This document shows, piece after piece, positions 49,437-62,216 of a DNA stretch of 64,000 bases. The DNA comes from Penaeus vannamei (lineage: Eukaryota > Arthropoda > Malacostraca > Decapoda > Penaeidae). The translations under genes and the position numbers were made by a program. Numbering within the stretch: position 1 is the first letter of the stretch; the number at the start of each line of letters is the position of its first letter. The DNA lies in NCBI RefSeq assembly GCF_042767895.1, contig NC_091560.1, forward strand, positions 32,294,796 to 32,358,795, written 5' to 3'. The notes under the pieces were generated by a model. That model saw only the letters and a list, made by a program, of their open reading frames with translations. It did not search any database and had not been told where the DNA came from.

Positions 49437-50638
49437 TTAGATAATAACAGTTAAACGAATTTTTATATATGCATATAGGAACGCCTACCTATTTCCTATG
49501 TTGTTTGTCCTTTTCTTTCTTTCATATGAAAATTATCACTGGGTCATTACAAGAGTATAAGATTATAATTTTGTTTTTCAGTAAAGTTATTAGGGGAATT
49601 TTCATGATCCGCCCGTTTTCAAAACGCATTCATATTCAGTACTTTTACAAGAATGTTGTCTTATTCTTTCGCGGAATTACTTTAGTATCAGTTGTAAATC
49701 CTGGCCTAGGTCAAGACGCTAGTTCACGTGGCGTGTTTTGAGTCTGCAAGGGTATGTTAACGTGAACAAATTTGATACACCATAAAAATACTTTGGTAAT
49801 GACAAACGTCTGTCCTTTCTCTTCCCTTTTTCTCACTTTCTCTTCCCTCCCTCTCTCACTTTTATTCTCTTTCTCTTCCCTCTCTCTCTCCTCTCTTATA
49901 ATGAAGATAATTATCTAACAAATGTTATATATATAACAATTATTATTATAACTTGCCATTATCTTAATGCCAATAATTATAATAACACATGATGATACTG
50001 CTGTTGTTCCGCTTTGTAAAAATTCTCACTCATATATATTCGCGAACGCCCTGCTATTTCACTGAATGCAGAATTTCTCTTGCACTTCGCCACAGGTCTT
50101 ATCATAGCCTACGAAACCTACACAGTGTTTATGAACCCTATTGCGTGCGTGGTTTGCTTTCACCTTGAACTATTGATAAAATTCCAGTTACCATATTGCG
50201 CGTGTACACAAAATAAAGTCCTTCCGGGTGAAACGATATACCACGTGACACGTTCCTAATTAAGATTAGGTGATTAGCACTCCTTAGATGTTTGCGAGTA
50301 AGTGTCCTCAACCTGTCCGCGCCGATGTAGATATAATGAAATTCCAAGTTAGTTTAATTATAAATTGTCATGTCTTAATGTAAGTTGCCATCGCTTATTT
50401 TAGATAAATTCGCATATAATAGAAAATTGATATTTCCCAAATGTACTTTAGTTAATAGATGAAAGCTAAACAGGAATTGAGAAGAGCATTTGTAGGAACC
50501 AAAAACATAACGGTCGACAGCACCCTGTTCACAGTCTGGTACTATTCTATAACGATTACGCATAGTAATAATAGTAGTGAGTGCATAGTAATAAATGTAT
50601 GCAGTAAAAATATTGGTGTAAAAAAAGGTAGATTAATA

Positions 50639-50709
50639 GTCCACATCAGGATTTGAAACCGAGTCTACTGTTTCAGAGGCAGACATGCTATCCACTACAT
50701 AACACGAAC
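50639..50709 (-). pseudogene. tRNA-Gln-like (CTG), subfamily B
   Basis: 71-nt B form, acceptor GTTCGTG/TGTGGAC, T arm GGTTTCAAATCC. T7 at 50620-50626. Confidence 0.65.
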
Positions 50710-51625
50710 TATTTAAGAAATATGTATCCTTTGAAATATAAAAGACATTTCATCTACCTCGTTCTTTCATCTCTCTCAATAGAAATTAAATCGCAAATTG
50801 TTTTAAATCAACCATGAAAAAAGGACGAATGTCTTTCAATCTCTTTTCAGTCTCCCTCTTCATTATAAAAATAATTGTAATTGTCAAAAAATATTGTTCG
50901 TATTATCATCATAATAGTTACTGTAATTTGCTATTGCCATTATGATAACAATCATGATAACAATAAAAATGTTACTGCTGTTGTTTCTGTGTAAAAATTC
51001 TCACTAATATGTATTCGTGTACGATTTACTAGCTCACTGGAAGTAAAATTGCTTCATAAACTTAGTCATAGGTCTTGTCGTAACCTACAAAAAAATGTAT
51101 TGAATTCAGTAATTTTCACAATACACTGGTTAATAGTTTTGATATGGTCCATGGCTGAATATCCAACTATGAACCCGGTTGCTTTAAGCTTGAACTCCAG
51201 ATAAAATTACAATTACCATGTTTTGTGTATAAACAGCGAAATTAACTAAGCTATATTATCGAGGACAACTTTTGGGTGTGTACTGATTTGACGTGTGAGA
51301 CTTAAATGAATTTATGTTCATTATAAATCAATATCTTTCCATATACATTCCAATTTATTTTTCTATACAAATACACGTTATACAAAAATGCAACTTCCCT
51401 TTTGCACTTTACTAACTCGAGGAAAGCAAATGTATGGAGTGAGAAAGGCGTTTTTCCGAAGCATTCGTGAGTGGCAAGTGAAATGTAATATTCATTGGCA
51501 AGTAGAGAAGAACCCCGTTCACAGTCTGACATTTTGTAGGCGATCGTGTATGGTAACAATTTCGTTGAAAATAAAATCTTAAAAATATAACGTTTGAAAA
51601 TAATTTTAAAAGTGTATGTATGTTA

Positions 51626-51696
51626 GGCTCCGTCAGGAATTGAACCCGAGTCAACTGATTAAGAGGCAGTCATGCTATCCACTACACCACGGAGAC
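51626..51696 (-). tRNA. tRNA-Lys-like (CTT), subfamily A'
   Basis: Acceptor 3' strand CGGAGCC as in 407 and 9522, T loop TTCAATT, so box B is GGTTCAATTCC. TGAC variable region. T4 at 51608-51611. Confidence 0.76.
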
Positions 51697-52187
51697 TTAC
51701 GAGATATGAAGGTAAAACGAATTTATATATATGCTTATGAGAGCCCTTCCTATTTCTTATGTTATTTGTCTGTCTTTCTCTTCTAATTTATTTCTTTACT
51801 ATGATTATTATCACTGGATACTTACAGGAGGGAGTATAAGATTATTATAATTTTGTGTTTCAGTAATGTTATTGAGGGAATTTTCATGATCCGCCTGTTT
51901 TCAAAACGCATTCATATGCAGTATTGTTACAAGAATATGATATTTATTTTATGCGGCATTACTGTGATATCAATTGCAAATCCTGGCCTCGGTCGACACG
52001 CTCGCTCACGTGGCTTGTTCAGACAGTCTGCAAGGGTATGTTAATGTGAACAAATTTGATACACCATAAAAATTCTTTGGTAATTACAAACGTCTGTTCT
52101 TTCTCTCACTTTCTACACCATAAAAATACGAAGGTAAGGACGAACATGTCTTTTATTCTCTTTCTCTCTCCTTTATCATGAAAATAA

Positions 52188-52202
52188 CATTCTGACGTGG
52201 AC
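52188..52202 (+). pseudogene. tRNA 3'-end remnant (B-like)
   Basis: Same truncated tail as 10034, two bases shorter at the junction. Confidence 0.68.
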
Positions 52203-53234
52203 TATCAATGATTTAATTTTTACATAATTTTATTACCTATATTTCCACTGCCTACATTTATTCCTTTTATAAGCACTACCATTATTAATATATATAATCG
52301 CTATAAAAAAGTATCAGACTGTGAACAGGGTACCGTTGTTACCCGCAAAGTTGTGCTAATCACCTACTCTTTATTTGGAACGTGTCAAACGGTGCATCAA
52401 TACACCCGGAAGGAGTCATTCTCGATTAAAGGGATTGCTTATCTTCGTTGGGTACACACGGAACATGGCAACTGTAATTTCATCAAGAGTTCAAGGTGAA
52501 AGCAAACCACGCACACAGCAGGGTTCGTAAACACTACACAGCTTTTGTAGGCTTTAAGACCTATGGCGAAGTGTAAGAGGCAATTCTGCATTCAGTTAGC
52601 AAGGCGTTCGAGAATATATGAGTAAGAATTTTAGCAAAGATTAACAGCAGCAGGATCATCATCGCTAAATGTTATCTTAGTGATTGTAATTACGATAATT
52701 TTATATTTATGATATATATAACATTTGTGAGACAATTATTGTTTTGCTGATAAGGGCGGAGAGGATGAGAGAGAGGGAAGTGAAAGAAAATAAAAAAGGG
52801 AGAGGGAGGGAAGAGAAAGTGAGAAAAAGAGAATACAAGACAGGCGTTCGTCATTATCGTAGTATTTTATGATGTATCGAATTTGTTCACATTAACACAC
52901 CGTTCCAGACCGTCCAAACACGCCACGTGAACTAGCGTGTTGACCTTGGCCAGGATTTGCAATTGATGTGGAAGTAAATACGCAAAAGATAAATACAATT
53001 TTGTAATAGTGCTGAATATGAATGCGTTGTGAAAACAGGCAGATCATGAAAGTTCCCCTAATAACATAAGTGAAAAACGAAATTATAACAATTATGTACC
53101 CCCCCCCTCCTGGTAATGACCCAGTGAAAATTATCATAGAAAAGAAAGAAAAGAAAAAGACAAACAACACAGGAAATAGGTAGGCGCATCTTATATGAAT
53201 AGATACAAATTCATTTTGCTTTCTTGTTACTTAC

Positions 53235-53305
53235 GTCTTTGTGGTGTAGTGGATAGCATGACTGCCTCTTAATCAGTTGACTCGGGTTCAAATCCTGACG
53301 GAGAC
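53235..53305 (+). tRNA. tRNA-Lys-like (CTT), subfamily E
   Basis: Acceptor GTCTTTG/CGGAGAC, TGAC variable region, boxes intact, T4 at 53319-53322; same allele as 36201. Confidence 0.79.
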
Positions 53306-54387
53306 AATGAAACGTACATTTTAAAAATTATTTTGAGACTTAAAATTTGTATTTTCATTGCAGTTGTTACCATATATGATTATCTATAAAATGCCAGACT
53401 GTGAACTGGGTTCTCTACTTACCACTGAAAGTTGATTTCACTTGCCCCTCACGAATGCTACAGAAAAACGCTTTTTTTCCATAATTTAGCTTTCCTCACG
53501 TTACTATAGTACAACTGTGAATTTGCATGTTTGTATCAGGTGTATTTGTATAGAATAATAAATTGGAATGTATATGAAAAAATCTTGATTAAAATTGAAC
53601 CTAAAGTCGTTAAAGTCACATCCGGGTCGGCGGGTTACAGTTTGAAAGCACCAACAGAGAACAATTTTGCTAATCACCTAATCATAATGTGGAAAGTCTT
53701 TAACGCCAAATCAATACACCCACATGTTGTCCTTGATAATACAACATCATCAATTTCGCTGTGTACACACGAGACATAGTAATAGTAATTTTATTTATAG
53801 TTCAAGCTGAAAGCAACCAGGTTGAATTTTTTTATGCGGAACAACAGCAGTATCATTGGTATTAATATTGGTATTATATTAATGATTGTGATTATGATAA
53901 GGGCAAGTTATGATAATTATTATACTTATAACATTTGTTAAACAATTATTGTTTTCATGATAAACGGGGAGAGGGAGAGATAAAAGAATAAAAGACACGT
54001 TCGTCATTATCATAGTATTCTTATGGTGAATCAAATTTGTTCATATTATTATACCCTTACAGGCTGTCAAAACAGGCCACGTGAACTAGCCTGTTGACCT
54101 ATGCCAGGAATTGAATTACAGTTGATAAAAAAACTAATCCCGTCAAAGATAAATGCAATATTATAGTAATAATACAGAATATGAATGCGTTTTGAGAACA
54201 GGCGGATCATGAACATTCCCTAATAACATTACTGAAATACAAAACTATCATAATTTTGCACTCCTTCCTGTAATGACCTAGTGATAATTATCATAGAAAA
54301 GAAGGAAAGAAAAAAGAAAAACAAACATTGGAAATAAGCGCTTCAATATAGCTATAAACAAATTCGTTTCCCTTCCACATCAATTAA

Positions 54388-54458
54388 GTCTCCGTGGTGT
54401 AGTGGATAGCATGGCTGCCTCTTAATCAGCAGACTCGGGTTCAAATCCTGATGGAGAC
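54388..54458 (+). tRNA. tRNA-Lys-like (CTT), subfamily D
   Basis: G27/C43 paired change, perfect boxes. T4 at 54472-54475. Confidence 0.82.
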
Positions 54459-55209
54459 TAACATTCATAAATTTTAAAAATTATTTTCAAACATTATATA
54501 AATAAGATTTTATTTTCAGTGCCATTGTTACCATACATGATCGTCAATAAAATGTCAGACAGTGGAAGGGATTCTTCTCTATTTACCACTGAAAGTTTTA
54601 TTTCAGTTGCCACTCACGAATGCTACGGAAAACGCCCTTCCTCGAGTTACTATATATAGCACAACTGGGAATTTGCATTTTTGTATAACATGGTTATTTG
54701 TAGAGAATAATAAATCGGAATGTATATTGAAAGATAAGATAATTAACCTAAATTCGTTAATGTCCGGACCGGCGCGTCACAGGTTGAAGACACCGACCAG
54801 AAATAAAGGTTTGCTAATCACCTAATCCTCATTTCGACTCAGACTCCATATTAGTACACACACAAGTTGCCCTCGATAATATATTTAATAATTTCGCTAC
54901 GTACACACGAAACATGGTAATCGTAATTGTGACTAGAGTTCAAGCTGAAAGCAACCGGGTTCATGGTTGGATATTCACCCAAAGATCATATCCACACCAA
55001 AAACAAGTGTATTGAGAAAACCACTGAATTCAATAGGACACTACGGTTTTTTGTAGGTTTCAATAAGACGTATGACTAAGAGTAAGAAACAGTTTTACTT
55101 ATAATTAACCTAACTTTTTGATTATATCTGCATCGGCGGGCACAGGTTGAGGACACTTACCCGCAAACATCTAAGAAGTGCTAATCACCTAATCTTAATT
55201 TGGAACGTG

Positions 55210-55463
55210 TCAGACGGATCATGAAAATTATCTTGATAACATTACTGAAACACAAAGTGAAGATAATATTGTACTCCCTCTTGTAATGAACCAGTGATAG
55301 CATAAGGAAGAAAAAAGAGACAAACAACATAGGAAAGAAGTAGGTGCTGTTATTTAGTTATATAGATACTCGTTTTGCTCATTTTCATGCAAGTTTGAAC
55401 TAGATTCTTGACCTAGGCAGAAGGCCTGTATTTACATTTAATATCAACGTAGTGTAGGAAATG

Positions 55464-55464
<1 letters not shown>
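55210..55464 (+). repeat. Collapsed unit with two upstream-module pieces
   Basis: Third copy of the 13040-13315 structure. Confidence 0.7.
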
Positions 55465-55529
<65 letters not shown>

Positions 55530-55550
55530 TAATTATATATATATAATTAG

Positions 55551-55581
<31 letters not shown>
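55465..55581. repeat. (TA)n microsatellite with internal palindrome
   Basis: Longer than its two homologues and split by ATTATAATTAATTATA and its partner, so the tract can fold into a near-perfect cruciform. Confidence 0.93.
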
Positions 55582-56042
55582 TCTTTAACCAGTGTATTGA
55601 GAAAACTACTGAATTCAATACAGTTTTTGTAGCTTACGACAAGACCTATGACTAAGTTTATGAGGCAATTGTACTTCCAATGAACTAGGCAATCCTACTT
55701 TTAGCTAGCTAGTAAAGCGCACACGAATACATATTAGTGAAAATTTTAACACAGAGACAAAAGCAGTAACATTATTATTATCATGATTATTATCATAATG
55801 GCAATAGCAAATTACAGTAACTATTATGATGATAATATGAACAATATTTTTTGACAATTACAATTATTTTTATAATGAAGAGGGAGACTCAAAAAAAAAA
55901 AAAAAATAGAGATTGAAAGACATTCGTCCTTTTTTCACGGTTGATTTGAAACAATTTGCGATTTAATTTCTATTGAGAGAGATGAAAGAAGGAGGTAGAT
56001 GAAATGTCTTTTATATTTCAAGAGATACATTCTTCTTAAATA

Positions 56043-56113
56043 GTTCGTGTTATGTAGTGGATAGCATGTCTGCCTCTGAAACAGTAGACTCGGTTTCAAA
56101 TCTTTATGTGGAC
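56043..56113 (+). pseudogene. tRNA-Gln-like (CTG), subfamily B
   Basis: Full-length B form, box B GTTTCAAATCT. The usual T-run is broken to TTT; first T5 is at 56142-56146. Confidence 0.62.
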
Positions 56114-57283
56114 TATTAATCTACCTTTATTCACACCAATATTTTTACTGCATACATTACTATGCACTCACTACCATTATTACTATGTGTAATCGTTATA
56201 GAATAGTACCAGACTGTGAACAGGGTGCTGTCGACCGTTTATATTTTTGGTTCCTACAAATGCTCTTCTCAATTCCTTTTTAGCTTTCATCTATTAACTG
56301 CAGTACATTTGGGAAATATCACTTTTCTATTATATGCGAATTTCTTTAAAATAAACGATGGGAACTTACATTAAGACATGAAAATTTATAATTGAAATAA
56401 CTTGGAATTTCATTATGTCGGCATCGGCGTGTACAGGTTGAGGACACTTACTCGCAAACATCTAAGGAGTGCTAATCACCTAATCTTAATTAGGAACGTG
56501 TCACGTGGTATATCATTTCACCCGGAAGGAGTTTCTTTTGTGTACACACGCAACGTGGTAACTGTAATTTTATCAATAGTTCAAGGTGAAAGCAAACCAC
56601 GCACACAATAGGGTTCATAAACACTGTATAGGTTTCGTAGGCTATGATAAGACCTGTGGCGAAGTGCAAGAGAAATTCTGCATTCAGTGAAATAGCAGGG
56701 CGTTCGCGAATATATATGAGTGAGAATTTTTACAAAGCGGAACAACAGCAGTATCATCATAAGTGTTATTATAATGATTGGCAATAAGATAATGGCAAGT
56801 TATAATAATTGTTATATATATAACATTTGTTACACAATTATCTTCATTATAAGGGAGGAGAGAGGGAGGGAAGAGAAAGTGAGAAAAAGGAAAGAGAAAC
56901 TGAGAGAAAGAACAGACGTTTGTAATTACCAGAAAATTTTTATGGTGTATCAAATTTGTTCACAGTAACATACCCTTGCAGACTCAAAACACGCCACGTG
57001 AACTAGCGTGTTGACCTAGGCCAGGATTTGCAACTGATATTAAAGTAATTCCGCAAAAGAATAAGACAACATTCTTGTAAAAGTGCTGAATATCAATGCG
57101 TTTTGAAAACGGGCGGATCATGAAAATTCCCCAAATAACTTCACTGAAAAACAAAATTATAATTTTGTACTCTTGTAATGACCCAGTGATAATTTTCATA
57201 TGAAAGAAAGAAAAGGACAAACATAGGGAATAAGTAGGCGTTCCTATATGGATATTTAAATTCGTTTAACTTTCATCATTTAA

Positions 57284-57354
57284 GTCTCCGTGGTGTAGTG
57301 GATAGCATGACTGCCTCTTAATCAGTAGACTCGGGTTCAAACCCTGACGGAGAC
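57284..57354 (+). tRNA. tRNA-Lys-like (CTT), subfamily A
   Basis: Pre-hairpin allele with TTCAAAC T loop, perfect acceptor, T8 at 57367-57374. Confidence 0.83.
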
Positions 57355-57797
57355 ATACTCATTTCCTTTTTTTTATTATTACTATTTTCGAACTCATATA
57401 TTTTTTAGATTTTATTTTCAGTGCAAATGTTATTGTGACATAATCGTCTATAAAACGTCAGACAATGGAAGGGATTCTTCTCTACTTACCACTGAATGCT
57501 TAATTTCACTTGCCATTCATGAATGCTACGGAAAAACGTTCTCACTCCATATTTAAGCTTACCTTGAGTTACTAAGCGTTTTTGTATAAGGTGTATTTAA
57601 AAAAAAAATGAACAGATTGGCGCGTCACAGATTGAACACATAACCGAAAAAAAAAGTTTGCTAATCACCTAGCTTTACTTAGGAAAGTTTCAACTTTCAT
57701 TATCTTACTTTTCCGTCTCCCTCTTCAGTAATCATAATTGTCAAAAAATATTGTTCATATTATTATCATTATAGTTATTTATATCCAATATGAACCC

Positions 57798-57828
57798 GAT
57801 TATATAGCATTAACTATGCTATATAATC
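57798..57828. repeat. Perfect 13-bp hairpin at orientation switch
   Basis: Fourth copy, 10,355 bp from the one at 47443. Confidence 0.92.
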
Positions 57829-57904
57829 GAGAACAACTGGGTGTACTGATATGGTGTTTGTAACTTTCCAGATTAAGATTACGTGATTAGCAAACCTTAT
57901 TTTT

Positions 57905-58383
57905 TCGGTTGGTGTCTTCAACCTGTGACGTGCCGATCTGGACCTAATTTAAACAAATTTAGGTTCATTATAAATAGATATCTTTCCATTTATCATTCTA
58001 TACAAGTGCACGTTATGCAAAAAATGTAACGTTCCATTCGTACTATAGTAACTCAAGCAAAGAAAAGATATGGAGTGAGAAGAGCGTTTTTCCGTAGCAT
58101 TCGTGAGTGGCAAGTGAAATCAAACATTCAGTGGTAAGTAGAGAAGAACCCCGTTGTTTGAAGTGTTTGAAATTAACTATAGAAAAGATTACGTTAAATG
58201 TCTTTCATTATCTTTCTTTTCCTTCTCCCTCTTCAGTTATCATAATTGTCAAAAAATATTGTTCATATTATTATCATTATAGTTATCGCAATTTGCTATT
58301 GCCGTAATGACTATAATCATGATAACAATAATGTTAATGCTGTTGTCCCTTTGTGTAAAAATCCTCACTAATATGTATTCGTG
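57905..58383 (-). repeat. tRNA-less F unit
   Basis: Scar CCCCGTT at 58149-58155. Confidence 0.8.
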
Positions 58384-59096
58384 TACGCCTTACTAGCTCA
58401 CTGGAAGAACAATTGCCTCTTGCACTGTCATGGGTCATATCACAACCTACAAAAACTAGTGTTCTACTGAATTCATTGGTTCTCTCAATACACTGGTCAT
58501 TGTAGTGGATATGATACATGGCTGAATATCCAATATGAACCCGATTGCTTCAGCTTGAACTCTAGATAACATTAACTATGCTATATAATCGAGGACAACT
58601 TCTGGGTGTAAAATTATAATTACCATGCTCCGTGTGTACACAGGGAAAATAATTATGTTTTATATCCTTCTGGATGTACTGATATGCGAGACCTTCCAAA
58701 TTAAGATTAGGTGATTAGCACTAGCGATTAGAAATGTTTACGGGGAAGTGTCCTCAACTTGTGGCAGACGTAATCTAATTCCAACCAAGCTAATTGATAT
58801 GTCTTAATATACATTTCCATCGCTCTTACTATGGAAATTTACATCTAATACAATAATGTCAATTTCCAACATTAGTGTAGATCAAAGATCAAATAGGAAT
58901 TGAGAAAAGCATTTTTCTCTATCATTCGTGGGCAGGAACAGTAACCTATAACGCTAGAAGGTAAGATCATAGTCCCTGTTAATAGTCTGGCACTATTCTG
59001 GAACAATTACGAACATTAATAACAACAGTGATTATGAAAGTAATAAAATGTATGCAGAGAAAATATTGATTTGAAAAATTTAAAGAGAAATATTTA

Positions 59097-59167
59097 GTTT
59101 CCGTCAAGATTTGAACCCGAGTCTACTGATTAGGAGACAGTCATGCTATCCATTACACCACAAAAAC
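59097..59167 (-). tRNA. tRNA-Arg-like (CCT), subfamily C
   Basis: Acceptor GTTTTTG/CGGAAAC paired; T stem one change (TCTTGA). Box A intact. T5 at 59074-59078. Confidence 0.74.
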
Positions 59168-59614
59168 TACTAAACAATTTTGTGGTTAATGGTGTACATA
59201 AAATAAAATACCATTACCATGCTTCGTATGTACACAACGAAATTAACTTTTATTATCGAGGACAACTTGTAGGTGTACTAATATGGAGATTGAAACTTTC
59301 CTAAGTAAAGTTAGGTGATTAGCAAACCTTTTTTTCCGGTCATGTGTTCAATCTGTGACGCGCCAATCCGGTCATTTTTTAAAAAATACACCTTATACAA
59401 AAATGCTTAAGTCAATGTAAGCTAAAATATGGAGTGAGAACGTTTTTCCGTCGCATTCGTGAATGGCAAATGAAATGAAACATTCAGTGGTAAGTAGAGA
59501 AGAACCTCTGCCACTGTCCATTTTATAGACGATTATGTCACAATAACAATTGCACTGAAAATGATATTTTAAAAATATGAGTTCGAAAATAATTTAAAAA
59601 GTGTATGTCTGTTT

Positions 59615-59685
59615 GTCTCAGTCAGGATTTGAACCCGAGTCTACTGATTAAGAGGCAGTCATGCTATCCACTGCACCACAGAGAC
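59615..59685 (-). tRNA. tRNA-Lys-like (CTT), subfamily A
   Basis: Acceptor GTCTCTG with 3' CTGAGAC, so 7-66 stays G-C while 6-67 becomes T-T. Box A TGGTGCAGTGG, box B intact. T5 at 59596-59600. Confidence 0.72.
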
Positions 59686-60851
59686 TTAGATGATAGTAGT
59701 TAAACGAATTTTTATATATCCAAATAGGAACGCCTACCTATTTCCTATGTTGTTTATCCTTTTCTTTCTTACATATGAAAATTATCACTGGGTCATTACA
59801 AGAGTATAAGATTATAATTTTGTTTTTCAGTAAAGTTATTAGGGGAATTTTCATGATCCGCCGGTTTTCAAAACGCATTCATATTCAGTACTTTTACAAG
59901 AATGTTGTCTTATTCTTTTGCGGAATTACTTTGGTATCAGTTGTAAATCCTGGCCTAGGTCAAGACGCTAGTTCACGTGGCGTGTTTTGAGTCTGCAAGG
60001 GTATGTTAATGTGAACAAATTTGATACACCATAAAAATTCTTTGGTAATTACAAACGTCTGTTCTTTCTCTTCCCTCCCTCTTATTCTCTTTCTCTTCCC
60101 TCTCTCTCTCCTCCCTTATAATGAACATGATTGTCTAACAAATGTTATATATATATTAATTATTATAACTTGCCATTATCTTAATGCCAATAATTATAAC
60201 ACTTATGATGACTGCTGTTGTTTGGTTTTGTAAAAATTCTCACTCATATATATTCGCGAACACCCTGCTATTTCACTGAATGCAGAATTTCTCTTGCATT
60301 TCGCCACAGGTCTTATCATAGCCTACAAAACCTATAGTGTTTATGAACCCTATTGTGTGCGTGGTTTGCTTTCACCTTGAACTATTGATAAAATTACAGT
60401 TACCATATTGCGTGTGTACACAAAATAAACTCCTTCCGGGTGAAATGATATACCACGTGACACGTTCCAAATTAAGATTAGGTGATTAGCACTCCTTAGA
60501 TGTTTGCGAGTAAGTGTCCTCAACCTGTGCGCGCCGATGTAGACATAATGAAATTCCAAGTTAGTTTAATTATAAATTGTCATGTTTTAATGCAAGTTGC
60601 CATCGTTTATTTTAAAGAAATTCGCATATAATAGAAAAGTGATATTTCCCAAATGTACTGTAGTTAATAGATGAAAGCTAAAAAACGAATTGAGAAGAGC
60701 ATTTGTAGGAACCAAAAACATAACGGTCGACAGCACCCTGTTCACAGTCTGGTACTATTCTATAACGATTACACATAGTAATAATAGTAGTGAGTGCATA
60801 GTAATAAATGTATGCAGTAAAAATATTGGTGTGAAAAAAGGTAGATTAATA

Positions 60852-60916
60852 GTCCACATAAAGATTTGAAACCGAATCTACTGTTTCAGAGGCAGACATG
60901 CCATCCACTACATAAC
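60852..60916 (-). pseudogene. tRNA-Gln-like (CTG), B, 6-nt acceptor deletion
   Basis: Same 65-nt deleted form as 13901; T arm GGTTTCAAATC and a changed variable region. T6 at 60834-60839. Confidence 0.66.
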
Positions 60917-61567
60917 TATTTAAGAAAAATGTATCTTTTGAAATATAAAAAACATTTCATCTATCTCGTTCTTTCATCTCTCTCAGTAGAAATTAAATCG
61001 TGAATTGTTTCAAATCTACCATGAAAAACAAAACAAAACAAAAAGGACGAATGTCTTTCAATCTCTTTCTTTTCAGTCTCCCTCACCATTATAAAAATAA
61101 TTGTAATTGTCAAAAAATACTGTTCATATTAACAACATAATAGTTACTGTAATTTGCTATTACCATTATGATAATAATCATGATAACAATAATAATGTTA
61201 CTGCTGTTGTTTCCGTGTAAAAATTCTCACTCATATGTATTCGTGTACGATTTACTAGCTCACTGGAAGTAGAATTGCTTCATAAACTTAGTCATAGGTC
61301 TTGTCGTAACCTACAAAAAATGTATTGAATTCAGTAGTTTTCACAATACACTGGTTAATAGTTTTGATATGACCCATGGCTGAATATCCAACTATGAACC
61401 TGGTTGCTTTAAGCTTGACTTCTATATAAAATTACAATTCCCATGTTTCATGTACATAGCGAAATTAGCAATGCTATATAATCGAAGACAACTTTTGGGT
61501 GTACTGATTTGACGTGTTAGACTTTCCAAATTAGGTTCAGGTGATTGGCAAACCTTTATTTCTGGTC

Positions 61568-62036
61568 GGTGTCTTCAACCTGTGACGCGCCGATCCGAAC
61601 CTAATTTAAACAAATTTAGGTTCATTATAAATCGGTATCTTTCGATTTATCTTTCTATACAAGTGCACGTTATGCAAAAAATGTAACTTCCCATTTGTAC
61701 TACAGTAACTCGAGCAAAGCAAAAATATGGAGTGAGAAGAGCGTTTTTCCGTAGCATTGGTGAGTGGCAAGTGAAAAACATTCAGTGGTAAGTAGAGAAG
61801 AACCCCGTTGTTTGAAGTGTTTCAAATTAACTATAGAAACGATTACGTTAAATGTCTTTCATTATCTTCTTTTCCGTCTCCCTCTTCAGTTATCATAATT
61901 GTCAAAAAACATTGTTCATATTATTATCATTATAGTTATCGCAATTTGCTATTGCCGTAATGACTATAATCATGATAACAATAATAATGCTGTTGTCCCT
62001 CTGTGTAAAAATTCTCACTAATATGTATTCGTGTAC
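61568..62036 (-). repeat. tRNA-less F unit
   Basis: Scar CCCCGTT at 61803-61809. Confidence 0.8.
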
Positions 62037-62216
62037 GCCTTACTAGCTCACTGAAGAACAATTGCCTCTTGCACTGTCATGGGTCATATCACAACCTACA
62101 AAAACTAGTGTTCTACTGAATTCATTGGTTCTCTCAATACACTGGTCATTGTAGTGGATATGATACATGGATGAATATCCAATATGAACCCGATTGTTCC
62201 AGCTTGAACTCTAGAT

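Larger units (their letters stand above)
47474..52187 (-). repeat. Reverse block F, C, A, B, A'
   Basis: Loci at 48850, 49366, 50639 and 51626, same order as 30492-35137. Near 52030-52114 an A-type stretch interrupts the A' upstream module (see findings). Confidence 0.86.
52188..57797 (+). repeat. Forward block remnant, E, D, B, A
   Basis: Loci at 53235, 54388, 56043 and 57284. Relative to 38216-47442 it lacks one A-C-F-B interval (about 3.6 kb). Ends with the hairpin junction. Confidence 0.86.
57829..62216 (-). repeat. Reverse block F, C, A, B, F
   Basis: Loci at 59097, 59615 and 60852. Unlike the other right arms, B is followed by an F unit rather than A', resembling 24190-25448. Near 58609 a deletion joins TAATC text (CTTCTGGGTGTA) to palindrome-module text, removing a GC module. 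Confidence 0.84.
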
